A stretch of DNA of 40,732 nucleotides from JBMOKU01 sp049324315 (GCA_049324315.1 JBMOKU010000065.1:1-40732), one strand, 5' to 3'; shown: positions 1 through 8,117, counted from the first letter of the stretch. Notes: generated by a model not told the origin, from the letters alone. Made by a program: numbers and translations.

Positions 1-40
1 ATCCATGTAAAGTATTTACTTCAACAAACTTTCTACCCAT
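1..40 (-). CDS. Start of a divergent gene, truncated by window edge
   Basis: Only the first 13 codons are visible, reading MGRKFVEVNTLHG on the minus strand from an ATG at position 40. I call it because the start is preceded by a very strong ribosome binding site (AGGAGGGG, six bases before the ATG) and further upstream by a good sigma-A promoter (83-111). The gene is transcribed away from the citrate cluster. Thirteen residues are too few to name a family. A gene in this position next to a citrate lyase cluster might be an oxaloacetate-handling enzyme, but nothing here shows that. Confidence 0.6.
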   Translation of the reverse strand, partial: MGRKFVEVNTLHG

Positions 41-82
41 GTGTAACCCCTCCTTAATTATATTCTAAAGAAATCTAGGTGG

Positions 83-111
83 ATTATACACATGTAAAAT
101 TTAACTGTAAG
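83..111 (-). promoter_or_regulatory. Sigma-A promoter for the truncated divergent gene
   Basis: On the minus strand CTTACA (-35, 106-111) and TATAAT (-10, 83-88) are separated by 17 bases. The -10 is perfect and the -35 matches four of six consensus bases. It lies about 43 bases before the ATG at position 40. Confidence 0.55.
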
Positions 112-123
112 ATTCCAGATCTA

Positions 124-377
124 TATAGATGTGGAATCATAGAATTCAATCTTCGTCAATAAACTATTTCCCAATCAAAGAATAGTGATTCATAGGGTTA
201 GACGTTAGAAGTTAGATGTTAGACGCTTTATGTCTATCTTTTGAGTCTTTAAGGATTTAAAAGCTTATAAGATTGACCCTGGAACTTCTAACCTCTAGCT
301 TCTAACCAAATAGAAGTCTAATCCTCACAAATAAACAGGTTTAAATAAAGATAAAACTTTACGATTCCACATCTATA
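124..377 (+). mobile_element. MITE-like element with terminal inverted repeats, copy A
   Basis: A 254-bp non-coding element. The left end TATAGATGTGGAATCAT (124-140) is the reverse complement, with one mismatch, of the right end (361-377). Inside are imperfect internal inverted repeats made of TTAGA-rich units (about 198-230 and 283-307), so the whole can fold into a long hairpin. A second copy in opposite orientation lies at 22376-22620, with the same termini and a closely similar core. No transposase is encoded. A partial extra copy of the terminus lies just outside the left end (about 112-123). The family is unknown to me; the call rests on the two-copy comparison. Confidence 0.65.
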
Positions 378-386
378 CTATATAAT
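358..386 (+). promoter_or_regulatory. Promoter of citG, partly inside the element terminus
   Basis: TTTACG (-35, 358-363) and a perfect TATAAT (-10, 381-386) are spaced by 17 bases. The -35 lies in the right end of the MITE-like element and the -10 just outside it. The start codon follows about 25 bases after the -10. Confidence 0.5.
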
Positions 387-411
387 ACCTGTGTAAATAT
401 TAAAAAAGGAT

Positions 412-1299
412 GTGTCTATTACTTTGCATAATCATTTTTGTCAATATATCAGTGAACTAGCCGTAAGGGCAATGTTATATGAAGTTTCAGCAACACCCAA
501 ACCGGGATTAGTGGATAGAAACAATCCCGGCGCCCATAAGGACATGGATTTTTATACCTTCATGGCAAGCAGCGCAGCATTATCCTCTACTTTTTATCTT
601 TGCACAAAAGCAGGAATGGATTTCGACGAAACAGATTATCGTCTATTACTTCAACGTATTCGTCCTATTGGTATAGAAGGTGAAAAGAAGATGTTTGCAG
701 CTACAAAGGGTATCAATACCCATAAAGGACTTGTTTTTTCCTTAGGTATTTTAGCCGCCGCAGTCGGCAGTGTTTTTACCGAAACGCAAAGCACTATCTT
801 TGATACGGATGTTCTTTGCAAAAGAGTACAAGAAATGACCAAGGGAATAAGCGAAGGAGAGCTTTTCCAGCTCCGCAAAAAAGAAAATTTAACTTATGGA
901 GAAAAGTTATTTTTGAAATATGGTATAAAAGGGATTCGCGGAGAAGTCGAATCAGGCTTTAAAACCGTGCGTTCCTGCAGTCTTCCTGTTCTGAGAGCGT
1001 TGATGCAGGATACAGACAAAACACAAAACGACATCTATGTTCAAGTACTGCTGCATTTAATGGCCTTGGCGGAGGACAGCAATGTTCTAGGTCGCCATGA
1101 TCTCTCCACCCTTTCCTATGTTAAAGAAAAAGCAAAGGACGCTTTGTCTGCAGGCGGTATTTTCACGGCAGAAGGCAGACAAAAAATCTTGGATATGGAT
1201 GAAGATTTTATTATGAAACATATCAGCCCGGGAGGCTCCGCAGACCTGCTGGCCGTCACCCTCATATTGTATTTCTTGGAAAACCCAAAAGGTAATTAA
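412..1299 (+). CDS. citG: CitG, triphosphoribosyl-dephospho-CoA synthase
   Basis: CitG makes the precursor of the citrate lyase prosthetic group, 2'-(5''-triphosphoribosyl)-3'-dephospho-CoA, from ATP and dephospho-CoA in the cytoplasm. The 295-residue protein has the family signature EVSATPKPGLVDRNNPGAHK near residues 24-43, followed by DMDFYTFMASSAAL, and a C-terminal GGSADLLAVTL segment. Length fits a stand-alone CitG. The start is GTG at 412. AAAGGA lies almost directly before it, so the Shine-Dalgarno spacing is poor and the exact start is uncertain; the family alignment needs a start near here. It is separated from citC by its own terminator and by a regulated promoter, so it can be transcribed apart from citCDEFX. 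Confidence 0.9.
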   Translation: MSITLHNHFCQYISELAVRAMLYEVSATPKPGLVDRNNPGAHKDMDFYTFMASSAALSSTFYLCTKAGMDFDETDYRLLLQRIRPIGIEGEKKMFAATKGINTHKGLVFSLGILAAAVGSVFTETQSTIFDTDVLCKRVQEMTKGISEGELFQLRKKENLTYGEKLFLKYGIKGIRGEVESGFKTVRSCSLPVLRALMQDTDKTQNDIYVQVLLHLMALAEDSNVLGRHDLSTLSYVKEKAKDALSAGGIFTAEGRQKILDMDEDFIMKHISPGGSADLLAVTLILYFLENPKGN

Positions 1300-1318
1300 T
1301 CCCTTTGGGTTTTTTTTT
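1281..1318 (+). terminator. Intrinsic terminator of citG
   Basis: An AAACCCAAAAGG / CCCTTTGGGTTT hairpin is followed by a run of T. The left arm overlaps the last codons and stop of citG. Confidence 0.8.
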
Positions 1319-1359
1319 GTTTCTTTTTTTTGAAAGTATATTTTCTTTTTTTAAGAATA

Positions 1360-1390
1360 TGTTATAATGATTGTATACGGGATACCGTAT
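1360..1390 (+). promoter_or_regulatory. citC promoter with GntR-type operator
   Basis: An extended -10 element TGTTATAAT (1360-1368) has no good -35. Seven bases after it is a perfect inverted repeat ATACGG-GATA-CCGTAT (1375-1390), which would cover the transcription start. Related sites stand before the GntR gene (5932-5943) and before tctC (6735-6750). The position suggests repression by the GntR protein encoded at 5970-6635. That assignment is inference. Confidence 0.7.
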
Positions 1391-1412
1391 CACATTTGGG
1401 AGGTGTTGATAG

Positions 1413-2459
1413 ATGGAATTTTTTCCTCTTGTTGAGAAAACGATTTTACACAGCTATCCAAATGACATCAAGGAAGTATCTGCATTCCTGGGCCGTCACG
1501 GACTGCGATTGGATCAGGATGTTGAATATACCATGGCCATTTATGACCATGATTCGATCATTGCCACCGGATCCTTTTCCGGAAGAATTTTGAAATGTAT
1601 TGCCGTCGATAAAGCATATCAAGGAATGGGGACAGCCGCCAGAGTCGTTTCCCATCTGGTAAATGAAGCATACCAACGGGGTCACACCCACTTATTTATC
1701 TATACAAAGCCCAATAGCGGGATTTTATTTAAGAATTTAGGCTTTTTTGAGATAGCCAGCGTTTCAGATCATGTCATGCTTTTGGAAAACCGTTCTGACG
1801 GTATCCAAAGCTATATTAAAGAACTGAAACAGAATAAAAAAGAAGGCAGCCGCATTGCTTCCATCGTTATGAACTGCAACCCCTTTACACTGGGGCATCA
1901 GTACGTGATCGAGAAAGCTGCCGCTGAAAACGATGTCCTTCACATTTTTGTACTTTGGGAGGATCGATCCAGTTTTCCAACAGAAGTTCGCTACCATTTG
2001 ATCAAAGAAGGCACAAAGCATTTGTCAAACGTAGTGGTTCATAAAGCAAAGGACTATATTATCTCTACTGCTACTTTCCCCTCCTATTTTTTAAAGGAGA
2101 ATCAAGACGCTGTCAAAACCCAGGTAATGCTGGATCTAAAAATATTTGGGACTTATATCGTTCCCGCATTGGGCATCAACCGCAGATACGTAGGCGAAGA
2201 GCCCTATTGCCCCGTTACCGCAGCCTATAATGCTTTTATGCAAAGCATGCTGCCTGACTATGGGATCGAAGTTGTCGTTGTGCCTCGATTAACAGACAGT
2301 CATGCGGCTATCAGTGCGTCAAGGGTACGGAAGCATATACAGGACGGAGAAATGGAAAAAGTCAAAGACCTCGTCCCCAAAACCACCTACGATTTTCTTA
2401 TAGCACCGGAAAATCAAGCTCTGATAGAAAAAATTAAAAACAGACTTGGAAGACATTAA
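1413..2459 (+). CDS. citC: CitC, [citrate (pro-3S)-lyase] ligase
   Basis: CitC activates citrate lyase by acetylating the thiol of the prosthetic group on CitD, using ATP and acetate. The 348-residue protein has the two-part layout of the family: an N-terminal GNAT-like region (about 1-130, with AVDKAYQGMGTAARVVSHL) and a C-terminal nucleotidyltransferase domain. The latter shows NCNPFTLGHQYVIEKAA (a TLGH form of the HxGH motif, about 154-170) and SASRVRKHI near 300. The ATG at 1413 follows GGGAGGTG at suitable spacing. It is the first gene of citCDEFX. The 95-bp gap to citD contains a GATGAAT/ATTCATC hairpin and a strong GAGGAGGTG site for citD. Confidence 0.93.
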   Translation: MEFFPLVEKTILHSYPNDIKEVSAFLGRHGLRLDQDVEYTMAIYDHDSIIATGSFSGRILKCIAVDKAYQGMGTAARVVSHLVNEAYQRGHTHLFIYTKPNSGILFKNLGFFEIASVSDHVMLLENRSDGIQSYIKELKQNKKEGSRIASIVMNCNPFTLGHQYVIEKAAAENDVLHIFVLWEDRSSFPTEVRYHLIKEGTKHLSNVVVHKAKDYIISTATFPSYFLKENQDAVKTQVMLDLKIFGTYIVPALGINRRYVGEEPYCPVTAAYNAFMQSMLPDYGIEVVVVPRLTDSHAAISASRVRKHIQDGEMEKVKDLVPKTTYDFLIAPENQALIEKIKNRLGRH

Positions 2460-2554
2460 CCCTACGAGTCCATCTCATCATCCGTCGGCAGGTTTTATGA
2501 CGTAAAAGTGATTTGGATGAATATTAACAACCATTCATCTGAGGAGGTGAATTT

Positions 2555-2854
2555 ATGGAAATCACAAAAGTCGGTATGGCCGGAACCATGGAGTCCAGCG
2601 ATATCGTTATTACCATCGAGCCAAATCCTGATAAGGGGCTGGAAATCCAATTAACAAGTCCCGTGGAAAAACAGTTTGGAAATCAAATCCGCCAGGTAAT
2701 CGCGGATACTCTAAAATCCCTGAATGTAGAAAATGCTTTCGTCCGGGCTAATGATAAAGGTGCCCTTGATTGTATCATTCGTGCAAGGGTCCAAACAGCT
2801 GCAGCAAGAGCTTGTGATCATTTTCGTTTTAACTGGGAGGGTGGAAATCAGTGA
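2555..2854 (+). CDS. citD: CitD, citrate lyase acyl carrier protein (gamma subunit)
   Basis: CitD is the small carrier subunit that holds the phosphoribosyl-dephospho-CoA arm and shuttles acyl groups between CitF and CitE. The 99-residue protein matches the family length and has the attachment motif AGTMESSDI, with Ser14 as the expected attachment residue. GAGGAGGTG precedes the ATG at 2555. Its stop overlaps the GTG start of citE (GTGA), which indicates translational coupling and fixed stoichiometry. Confidence 0.93.
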   Translation: MEITKVGMAGTMESSDIVITIEPNPDKGLEIQLTSPVEKQFGNQIRQVIADTLKSLNVENAFVRANDKGALDCIIRARVQTAAARACDHFRFNWEGGNQ

Positions 2855-3756
2855 GCAAATTAAGAAGAACCATGATGTATGTACCGGGAAACAATCCTGG
2901 AATGATAAAAGATGCCCACATCTTCGGTGCTGATTCTATCATGTTTGACCTTGAAGATTCCGTATCCTTGAAAGAAAAGGATGCCGCAAGGTTTTTGGTA
3001 TATAATGCCTTGAAAAGTATAGATTATGAAGGTGTTGAAACAGTAGTCAGGGTAAATGGACTGGATACTAAGTTTGGAAGGGAAGACTTCGAAGCAATTG
3101 TAAGGGCAAAGCCAAACATTATTCGTTTACCCAAAACAGAAAAACCCGAGGATATTGTAGAAGCAGACCAGCTCATCAGTGCTATCGAAGCAAAAGAAGG
3201 AATGGCTCCGGGAACCGTGAAGCTGATGGCAGCCATTGAAAGCGCCTTAGGTGTTATCAATGCCTATGCTATTGCCAAAGCCAGTCCAAGACTGATTGCC
3301 ATCGCCATAGGTGCAGAGGATTTTGTTACCGATATGAAGACAACCCGTTCCCTTGAGGGTATCGAACTATTGACAGCCCGAAGTCAAGTATTAATGGCTG
3401 CAAGGGCAGCCGGTATCTATGCTTTGGATACGGTATTTTCTGATGTAAATGACGATGAAGGATTCATCAATGAAGTAAAATACATTAAGCAGCTTGGATT
3501 TGACGGAAAATCCGTGGTCAATCCCAGACAGATTGAGCCGGTTCACAAAATTTATACGCCGACACAAAAGGAAATCGAAAAGGCCATTCGTGTCATCCAT
3601 GCCATCGAAGAAGCAGAAAGAAGGGGCTCCGGTGTCATTTCACTGGACGGTAAAATGATCGACGGACCGATTGTAGATCGGGCAAGAAGAGTCATTACCC
3701 TTGCCACTGCCACAGGCGTATACAACCCTGATGGAGGTGAAAAAATTGCCATTTAA
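2851..3756 (+). CDS. citE: CitE, citryl-CoA lyase (beta subunit)
   Basis: CitE cleaves the citryl thioester to oxaloacetate and the acetyl carrier. The 301-residue protein belongs to the HpcH/HpaI aldolase/CitE family: RRTMMYVPGNNPGMI at the N-terminus, the acidic metal site FDLEDSV (about 30-36), RVNGLDT, AAIESALGVINAYAIA and GAEDFVTDMKTTRS (about 154-167). The start is GTG at 2851, overlapping citD by four bases, with GGGAGG about 10 bases upstream. The 3' end overlaps the start of citF by 11 bases. Length is normal and no key residue appears to be missing. Confidence 0.94.
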   Translation: MSKLRRTMMYVPGNNPGMIKDAHIFGADSIMFDLEDSVSLKEKDAARFLVYNALKSIDYEGVETVVRVNGLDTKFGREDFEAIVRAKPNIIRLPKTEKPEDIVEADQLISAIEAKEGMAPGTVKLMAAIESALGVINAYAIAKASPRLIAIAIGAEDFVTDMKTTRSLEGIELLTARSQVLMAARAAGIYALDTVFSDVNDDEGFINEVKYIKQLGFDGKSVVNPRQIEPVHKIYTPTQKEIEKAIRVIHAIEEAERRGSGVISLDGKMIDGPIVDRARRVITLATATGVYNPDGGEKIAI

Positions 3757-5287
3757 TAAAATAGGACGAGAAATTCCGAAAGAAATCGCCGGAATCGGAG
3801 CTTTAAAGCCATATCAAGGGCCCTATGAACATAATCCGGAGGGCAGAAGACACGGCAGACTCATTAAGAAAACTCTGCCTCGAGACAGCAAGATGTTAAA
3901 CAGTATTGAAGAGGCTGTTATCAAGACAGGACTAAAGGACGGAATGACCATTTCCTTTCACCATCATTTCCGTGAAGGAGATTATATTGTTAATATGGTA
4001 TTGGATGTTATCGCAAAACTGGGTATCAAAAATATCTGTGTTGCTTCCAGTTCCTTGACTACAGTCCACGAACCGCTTATCGAACACATTCGAAATGGCG
4101 TCATTACCAGAATCGAAACCAGTGGCCTAAGAGGCCCTTTAGCCGAAGAAATATCCAAAGGTATTTTAGAAACTCCCGTTGTTATCCGCTCCCATGGCGG
4201 CAGGGCACGGGCCATCGAAGCAGGAGATGTAAAAATAGATGTAGCTTTCTTAGGTGTTCCATGTTGTGATCCCTATGGCAATGCCAACGGATACTCCGGG
4301 AAATCCATCTGTGGAGCATTGGGCTATGCCAAGGTAGATGCCCAGTATGCTGACCAAGTTGTTTTGATCACCGATCATCTAGTTAAATATCCCCTTATCC
4401 CTGCAAGTATCGAACAAACGGATGTAGATTTTGTGGTTGAAATCGATGCCATCGGAGATCCAAAGGGCATCATGTCAGGAGCTACTCGCTATACAAGAAA
4501 TCCTCGAGATTTGTTGATTGCGCAATATGGCGCATCGGTCATCGAAGCATCCGGTTACTTTGTAGACGGCTTCTCTATGCAAAGCGGCTCCGGAGGAGCA
4601 TCCTTAGCTGTTGCAAGATTTCTAGGGGATAAAATGATTGAGAAGAACATAAAGGCACAATTTGTTTTAGGCGGCATCACCGGTCAGTTCGTAGAAATGC
4701 ATAAAGAAGGACTTATCCATCATTTATATGATACTCAAAGCTTTGATTTAATTGCTGCCCAGTCCGTGGGTGAAAATCCGAACCATTATGAAATCGATGC
4801 TTCGTTTTATGCAAATCCCCACAACAAAGGCTGCGCCGTCAACCAATTGGATATCGTCATTCTGAGTGCCTTAGAAATTGATACACAATTTAATGTCAAT
4901 GTTATTACGGGATCAGATGGTGTCATAAGAGGTGCGTCGGGAGGCCACTGTGATACCGCTGCCGGTGCAAAGCTGGCAATTGTTGTAGCTCCTCTGATCC
5001 GCGGTAGAATACCTACCATTTTGGATCGGGTCAACACCGTTATTACACCGGGAGAAACCATTGATGTATTGGTTACAGACAGAGGTATTGCCGTAAATCC
5101 TCAAAGACAGGATTTAATCGATAAATTAAGCAAAGCAAATCTTCCACTGTTCACCATTGAAGAATTAAAAGAAAAGGCCGAGAAACTTACTGGAAAACCT
5201 GAACCCATTGAATTTGAAGATAAAATTGTAGGTCTTGTGGAATATCGTGATGGCACCATCATCGATGTCATTCGTCAGGTCAAATAG
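3746..5287 (+). CDS. citF: CitF, citrate:acetyl-ACP transferase (alpha subunit)
   Basis: CitF exchanges the acetyl group on CitD for citrate. The protein is 513 residues from the start chosen here: a TTG at 3746, six bases after GGAGGTG (3733-3739). An upstream ATG at 3731 and a GTG at 3737 are in frame, but they coincide with the ribosome binding site. The chosen start gives MPFNKIGREIPKEIAGIGAL, which fits the family N-terminus. Conserved stretches include SFHHHFREGDYIVNMVLD, SGLRGPLAEEISKG, MSGATRYTRNP and ASGGHCDTAAGAKL. The overlap with citE points to coupled translation. Confidence 0.93.
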   Translation: MPFNKIGREIPKEIAGIGALKPYQGPYEHNPEGRRHGRLIKKTLPRDSKMLNSIEEAVIKTGLKDGMTISFHHHFREGDYIVNMVLDVIAKLGIKNICVASSSLTTVHEPLIEHIRNGVITRIETSGLRGPLAEEISKGILETPVVIRSHGGRARAIEAGDVKIDVAFLGVPCCDPYGNANGYSGKSICGALGYAKVDAQYADQVVLITDHLVKYPLIPASIEQTDVDFVVEIDAIGDPKGIMSGATRYTRNPRDLLIAQYGASVIEASGYFVDGFSMQSGSGGASLAVARFLGDKMIEKNIKAQFVLGGITGQFVEMHKEGLIHHLYDTQSFDLIAAQSVGENPNHYEIDASFYANPHNKGCAVNQLDIVILSALEIDTQFNVNVITGSDGVIRGASGGHCDTAAGAKLAIVVAPLIRGRIPTILDRVNTVITPGETIDVLVTDRGIAVNPQRQDLIDKLSKANLPLFTIEELKEKAEKLTGKPEPIEFEDKIVGLVEYRDGTIIDVIRQVK

Positions 5288-5300
5288 AAAGGTTTTATCT

Positions 5301-5837
5301 ATGGATACCCAAAGAGATATGCTGGAAAAAATTTTAGAGGCCAGGGAACTTCGTTCCGCCAGACAGAAGGAGCTATTAGATCAATATCAGCTTCCACTGG
5401 TAAGCTTTACCTTAAATATCCCCGGTCCTGAAAAAAACAGCACCCTTTACGAAAAAATCCATGAAGAAGGTTTACAAACCTTGATTCATGCTCTCAAAGA
5501 AAAGAAAATCGTTATTCAACACATGGAGAAGGGAAATCGCATTACAGGCATAGAAGCATTTCTTTGTATTGATGCAAATCCGGCAGACATCAAGGCAGTG
5601 GCTGTAAACATCGAGGATGTCCATCCCCTGGGAAGGCTTTTCGATTTTGACGTCTTTGACCAAAGGAGCAAGCTTCTCAGCCGTTCCCTTTTCAATAAGC
5701 AAAGAAGAAAGTGTCTTTTGTGTGAAGAAGAAGCATTTCTCTGTGCTCGAAGTAAAAAGCATCCGGTGGAAGCCCTGATCCACCAAATCCATAAAATGGC
5801 ATATGCGTACTTTTCAGATAATATCGTTTCAAAATAA
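5301..5837 (+). CDS. citX: CitX, apo-citrate lyase phosphoribosyl-dephospho-CoA transferase
   Basis: CitX transfers the prosthetic group made by CitG onto Ser14 of CitD. The protein is 178 residues from the ATG at 5301, eight bases after AGAAAGG. An in-frame start 66 bases upstream would lie within citF and is unlikely. The nucleotidyltransferase motif HPLGRLFDFDVFD (about 111-123) and the C-terminal RKCLLCEEEAFLCARSKKHP cysteine/arginine motif are typical of the family. Here CitX is separate from CitG, whereas some bacteria fuse them. It ends citCDEFX. No clear terminator follows before the GntR promoter. Confidence 0.9.
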   Translation: MDTQRDMLEKILEARELRSARQKELLDQYQLPLVSFTLNIPGPEKNSTLYEKIHEEGLQTLIHALKEKKIVIQHMEKGNRITGIEAFLCIDANPADIKAVAVNIEDVHPLGRLFDFDVFDQRSKLLSRSLFNKQRRKCLLCEEEAFLCARSKKHPVEALIHQIHKMAYAYFSDNIVSK

Positions 5838-5900
5838 GGGTTTTTACGATCCATATGGTCCAAGAAAGTCATATTAAAATTTTTATATAATTCTGAACTC

Positions 5901-5943
5901 TTTCAAAAGTGCATAGAATATGATATGATGAATACGGGATACC
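5901..5943 (+). promoter_or_regulatory. Promoter and operator of the GntR gene
   Basis: TTTCAA (weak -35, 5901-5906), a 17-base spacer, and an extended -10 TGATATGAT (5921-5929) are followed at once by ATACGGGATACC (5932-5943). This is the left half and centre of the operator seen at citC and suggests autoregulation. The right half (AAAT instead of GTAT) is degenerate, so binding may be weaker. Confidence 0.6.
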
Positions 5944-5969
5944 AAATGCAATTAGATAGAGGTGGTCAT

Positions 5970-6635
5970 GTGGATCAAACATTCGAAACAGTAGACATTT
6001 CAAACATCAAGCCTATTCGGGATATCGTTTATGAAAATTTGAGAAAAGCGATTATGGATGGGAAGCTTCAATCTGGGGAACGAATTGTAGAAAAGGACTA
6101 CGCTGATCGTATGAATATCAGCCGTACACCCGTCCGAGAAGCCCTGCGAAAGCTGGAAATCGAAGGTCTGGTACAGTATATTCCCAGAAAAGGTGTCGTC
6201 GTCAACGGTTTTACCAAAGAAGATGTCATCGAAATCTATACAATTCGAAAAGCCCTAGAAGGATTAGCCATGAGACAGGTGGTTGAAGAGATCACAGATG
6301 AAGAATTGGCAAAGCTTGAAAAATTGGTGGACGACATGGAAGCAGCTGATAAAGCTGGAGATAAGGAGAAGGTCTTTACTACCTGTAAAGAATTCAATGA
6401 GCTTCTGTTAAATATCAGCAGGATGCCTCGATTGAAAGGCATGGTCAATATGCTTCAGGAATACTTGGAAAGATTCCGAAGAATCACCATGTCAAAATCC
6501 TCCAGAAGATCCTCCGCTATTAAGGAGCATCGAGCTATTTTTCAAGCCATCAAGGAAAAGGATGCGCAAAAAGCAGAAGCCTTGGTTTGGGAGCATTTAG
6601 ACGCTTCTGAAAAAGTATTTTTTCAGACTACTTAA
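5970..6635 (+). CDS. GntR-family (FCD) regulator of citrate genes
   Basis: The protein has an N-terminal winged helix (YENLRKAIMDGKLQSGERIV, then ADRMNISRTPVREALRKLEIE, about 20-65) and a C-terminal FCD ligand domain (about 85-215). I start it at GTG 5970, four bases after GAGGTGG. ATG codons at 5925 and 5928 lie inside the -10 and operator, so they are unlikely starts. That gives 221 residues. FCD domains usually bind a metal through Asp, His, His, His. Here the first pair is changed (CKEFN instead of DxxFH), while the later histidines (KEHRAIF and WEHLD) remain. Location and operators suggest it represses citC-X, itself and tctCBA, with citrate or a related acid as likely ligand. Confidence 0.85.
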   Translation: MDQTFETVDISNIKPIRDIVYENLRKAIMDGKLQSGERIVEKDYADRMNISRTPVREALRKLEIEGLVQYIPRKGVVVNGFTKEDVIEIYTIRKALEGLAMRQVVEEITDEELAKLEKLVDDMEAADKAGDKEKVFTTCKEFNELLLNISRMPRLKGMVNMLQEYLERFRRITMSKSSRRSSAIKEHRAIFQAIKEKDAQKAEALVWEHLDASEKVFFQTT

Positions 6636-6672
6636 TCTCCTTCACCATAAGGTTTCGATAGACAGAGATATG

Positions 6673-6708
6673 CCATGCCCGATGCAGTGTTTATACACTG
6701 CATCATGG
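6673..6708 (+). terminator. Hairpin after the GntR gene
   Basis: GATGCAGTG (6681-6689) and CACTGCATC (6696-6704) form a perfect 9-bp stem with a 6-base loop, extended by CCATG/CATGG. A T6 run comes only about ten bases later, so it is a possible rather than certain terminator. Confidence 0.5.
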
Positions 6709-6734
6709 GAAAAGGTTTTTTAATCACTTTTGGG

Positions 6735-6750
6735 ATACCGTATTCCGTAT
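6735..6750 (+). promoter_or_regulatory. GntR-type operator upstream of tctC
   Basis: ATACCGTATTCCGTAT aligns with the operator before citC (ATACGGGATACCGTAT) and shares the following CAC. It lies about 225 bp before tctC. The 338-bp gap 6636-6973 also holds the hairpin at 6673-6708. I see no confident promoter; TTTCAC with TATATT at 16-base spacing (about 6768-6795) is a weak candidate. Confidence 0.6.
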
Positions 6751-6973
6751 CACCAACATATGTACTTTCACAAGACCACCTATCCTATATATTGTAATAA
6801 GGCAACACGCCATTTTCACAGGATTATCATACTGCAAAAGTTTTTCTGCGGACACAGCCATCATCTTTTCAAGTAAGTACAAAGGACAAAGAAGCAGAAT
6901 TATGACGGCACAGATAATATCTGATGAAAAATGGCAAAATATAAAAATATAAAAAAATGTGGGAGGGAATACC

Positions 6974-8017
6974 ATGAAGAAAAGAAATTTCAAAAAAGTA
7001 CTTCTTCTAGCTGTATCCATGATGCTTGTGCTTTCATTGGCACTAACAGGCTGCGGTCAAAAACCGGCAACTGAAGGCGGCGCAACAGAAGAAGCAAAGG
7101 CACCAGATTATCCAAAGAGACCTATGGAATTTATCGCACCAGGTGGCGCAGGCGGCGGTTGGGATTTAACTATCCGTACAGTTGCAAAAACACTTGGTGA
7201 CGCTAAACTTGTATCCGTTCCAATGCCTGTAACCAACAAGCCAGGCGGCGGCGGCGGTGTAACCCTTGCTTACTTAGAAGAGAAAAAAGGCAGTGACTCT
7301 ATCGTTTCTGTTTATTCTCCACCGCTATTGTTAATCAACTTAAACGGATCTACACCGTTAAGCTATAAAAATACGACACCATTAGCAAGATTGATTACAG
7401 ATTACGGTGCATTTGCCGTAGCTAAAGATTCAAAATACAAAACAATCAACGAAGTTATGGATGCTTTAAAAGCTGATCCAAAGAGTGTAAAAATCGGTGG
7501 AAACTCTGCTGCAGGAAGTATGGACCATATCCAATTCCTATTAATTGCTAAAGCAGCCGGTGTTGAAAAAATCAACGAAATCGACTATATTGCATTCCAA
7601 GACGGTTCCGGAGCTGCTCAGGTAATGGGCGGACACATTGACCTGTTATCTACAGGTATGGGTGACGTAAGATCTCTGGCAGAAAGCGGCGAGATGAGAA
7701 TACTTGCCTCAACAGCCAGCGAGAGAGTAGGCACAGGTGTATTAGCTGAAGTGCCAACTGTGAAAGAACAAGGTATTGACGCTACTTTCGAAAACTGGAG
7801 AGGTCTTTTCGCTGCACCTGACATGCCGGACTATGCTGTGAAATACTGGCAAGATACACTGGCAAAAATGGTAGAAACACCAGAATGGAAGAAAGCATTG
7901 GAAACAAACGGCTGGGATGACGCTTACATGAATGGCGATGATTTCGAGAAATTCTTGGAAGAAACAAATGAATCCTACAAAGCGATCCTCAGCGAAATCG
8001 GTATGTTAGCACAATAA
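6974..8017 (+). CDS. tctC: TctC, tricarboxylate-binding lipoprotein of a TTT transporter
   Basis: This is the extracytoplasmic solute receptor of a tripartite tricarboxylate transporter (Bug/TctC family). From the ATG at 6974 (GGGAGGGAAT upstream) the protein has 347 residues. It has a lipoprotein signal peptide ending in LTGC with Cys27 as the lipid anchor, as expected for a Gram-positive receptor. PMEFIAPGGAGGGWDLTIRT (start of the mature domain) and the VTNKPGGGGGVTLAYL stretch are ligand-pocket regions typical of the family. Citrate is the likely substrate, from the neighbouring citrate lyase genes and shared operator. A GTG 15 bases upstream is in frame but precedes the ribosome binding site. 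Confidence 0.9.
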   Translation: MKKRNFKKVLLLAVSMMLVLSLALTGCGQKPATEGGATEEAKAPDYPKRPMEFIAPGGAGGGWDLTIRTVAKTLGDAKLVSVPMPVTNKPGGGGGVTLAYLEEKKGSDSIVSVYSPPLLLINLNGSTPLSYKNTTPLARLITDYGAFAVAKDSKYKTINEVMDALKADPKSVKIGGNSAAGSMDHIQFLLIAKAAGVEKINEIDYIAFQDGSGAAQVMGGHIDLLSTGMGDVRSLAESGEMRILASTASERVGTGVLAEVPTVKEQGIDATFENWRGLFAAPDMPDYAVKYWQDTLAKMVETPEWKKALETNGWDDAYMNGDDFEKFLEETNESYKAILSEIGMLAQ

Positions 8018-8033
8018 TAAATAACAGTATTAC

Positions 8034-8062
8034 GGTAGAAGCTGGGTCCTTCAGCTTCTACC
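8034..8062 (+). terminator. Intercistronic hairpin between tctC and tctB
   Basis: GGTAGAAGCTG and CAGCTTCTACC form a perfect 11-bp stem around a 7-base loop, followed by CTTCTTT. Such hairpins after binding-protein genes usually stabilise the upstream message or partly terminate, so that the receptor is made in excess over the membrane subunits. Confidence 0.65.
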
Positions 8063-8117
8063 CTTCTTTAAAACCAATATATAAACAACTATCTTTAGAA
8101 AAAGTGAGGTGTACACG

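Noticed and set aside
2733..2933. Open frame overlapping the citD-citE junction
   Set aside because: It is a different frame of two clearly conserved genes.
5925..5969. ATG codons upstream of the chosen GntR start
   Set aside because: They lie in the -10 element and operator, while GTG 5970 has a good ribosome binding site.
6724..7020. Open frame of 98 codons on the minus strand with hydrophobic stretches
   Set aside because: It overlaps the tctC start and signal region, has no ribosome binding site, and covers the tctC upstream region where the operator lies.
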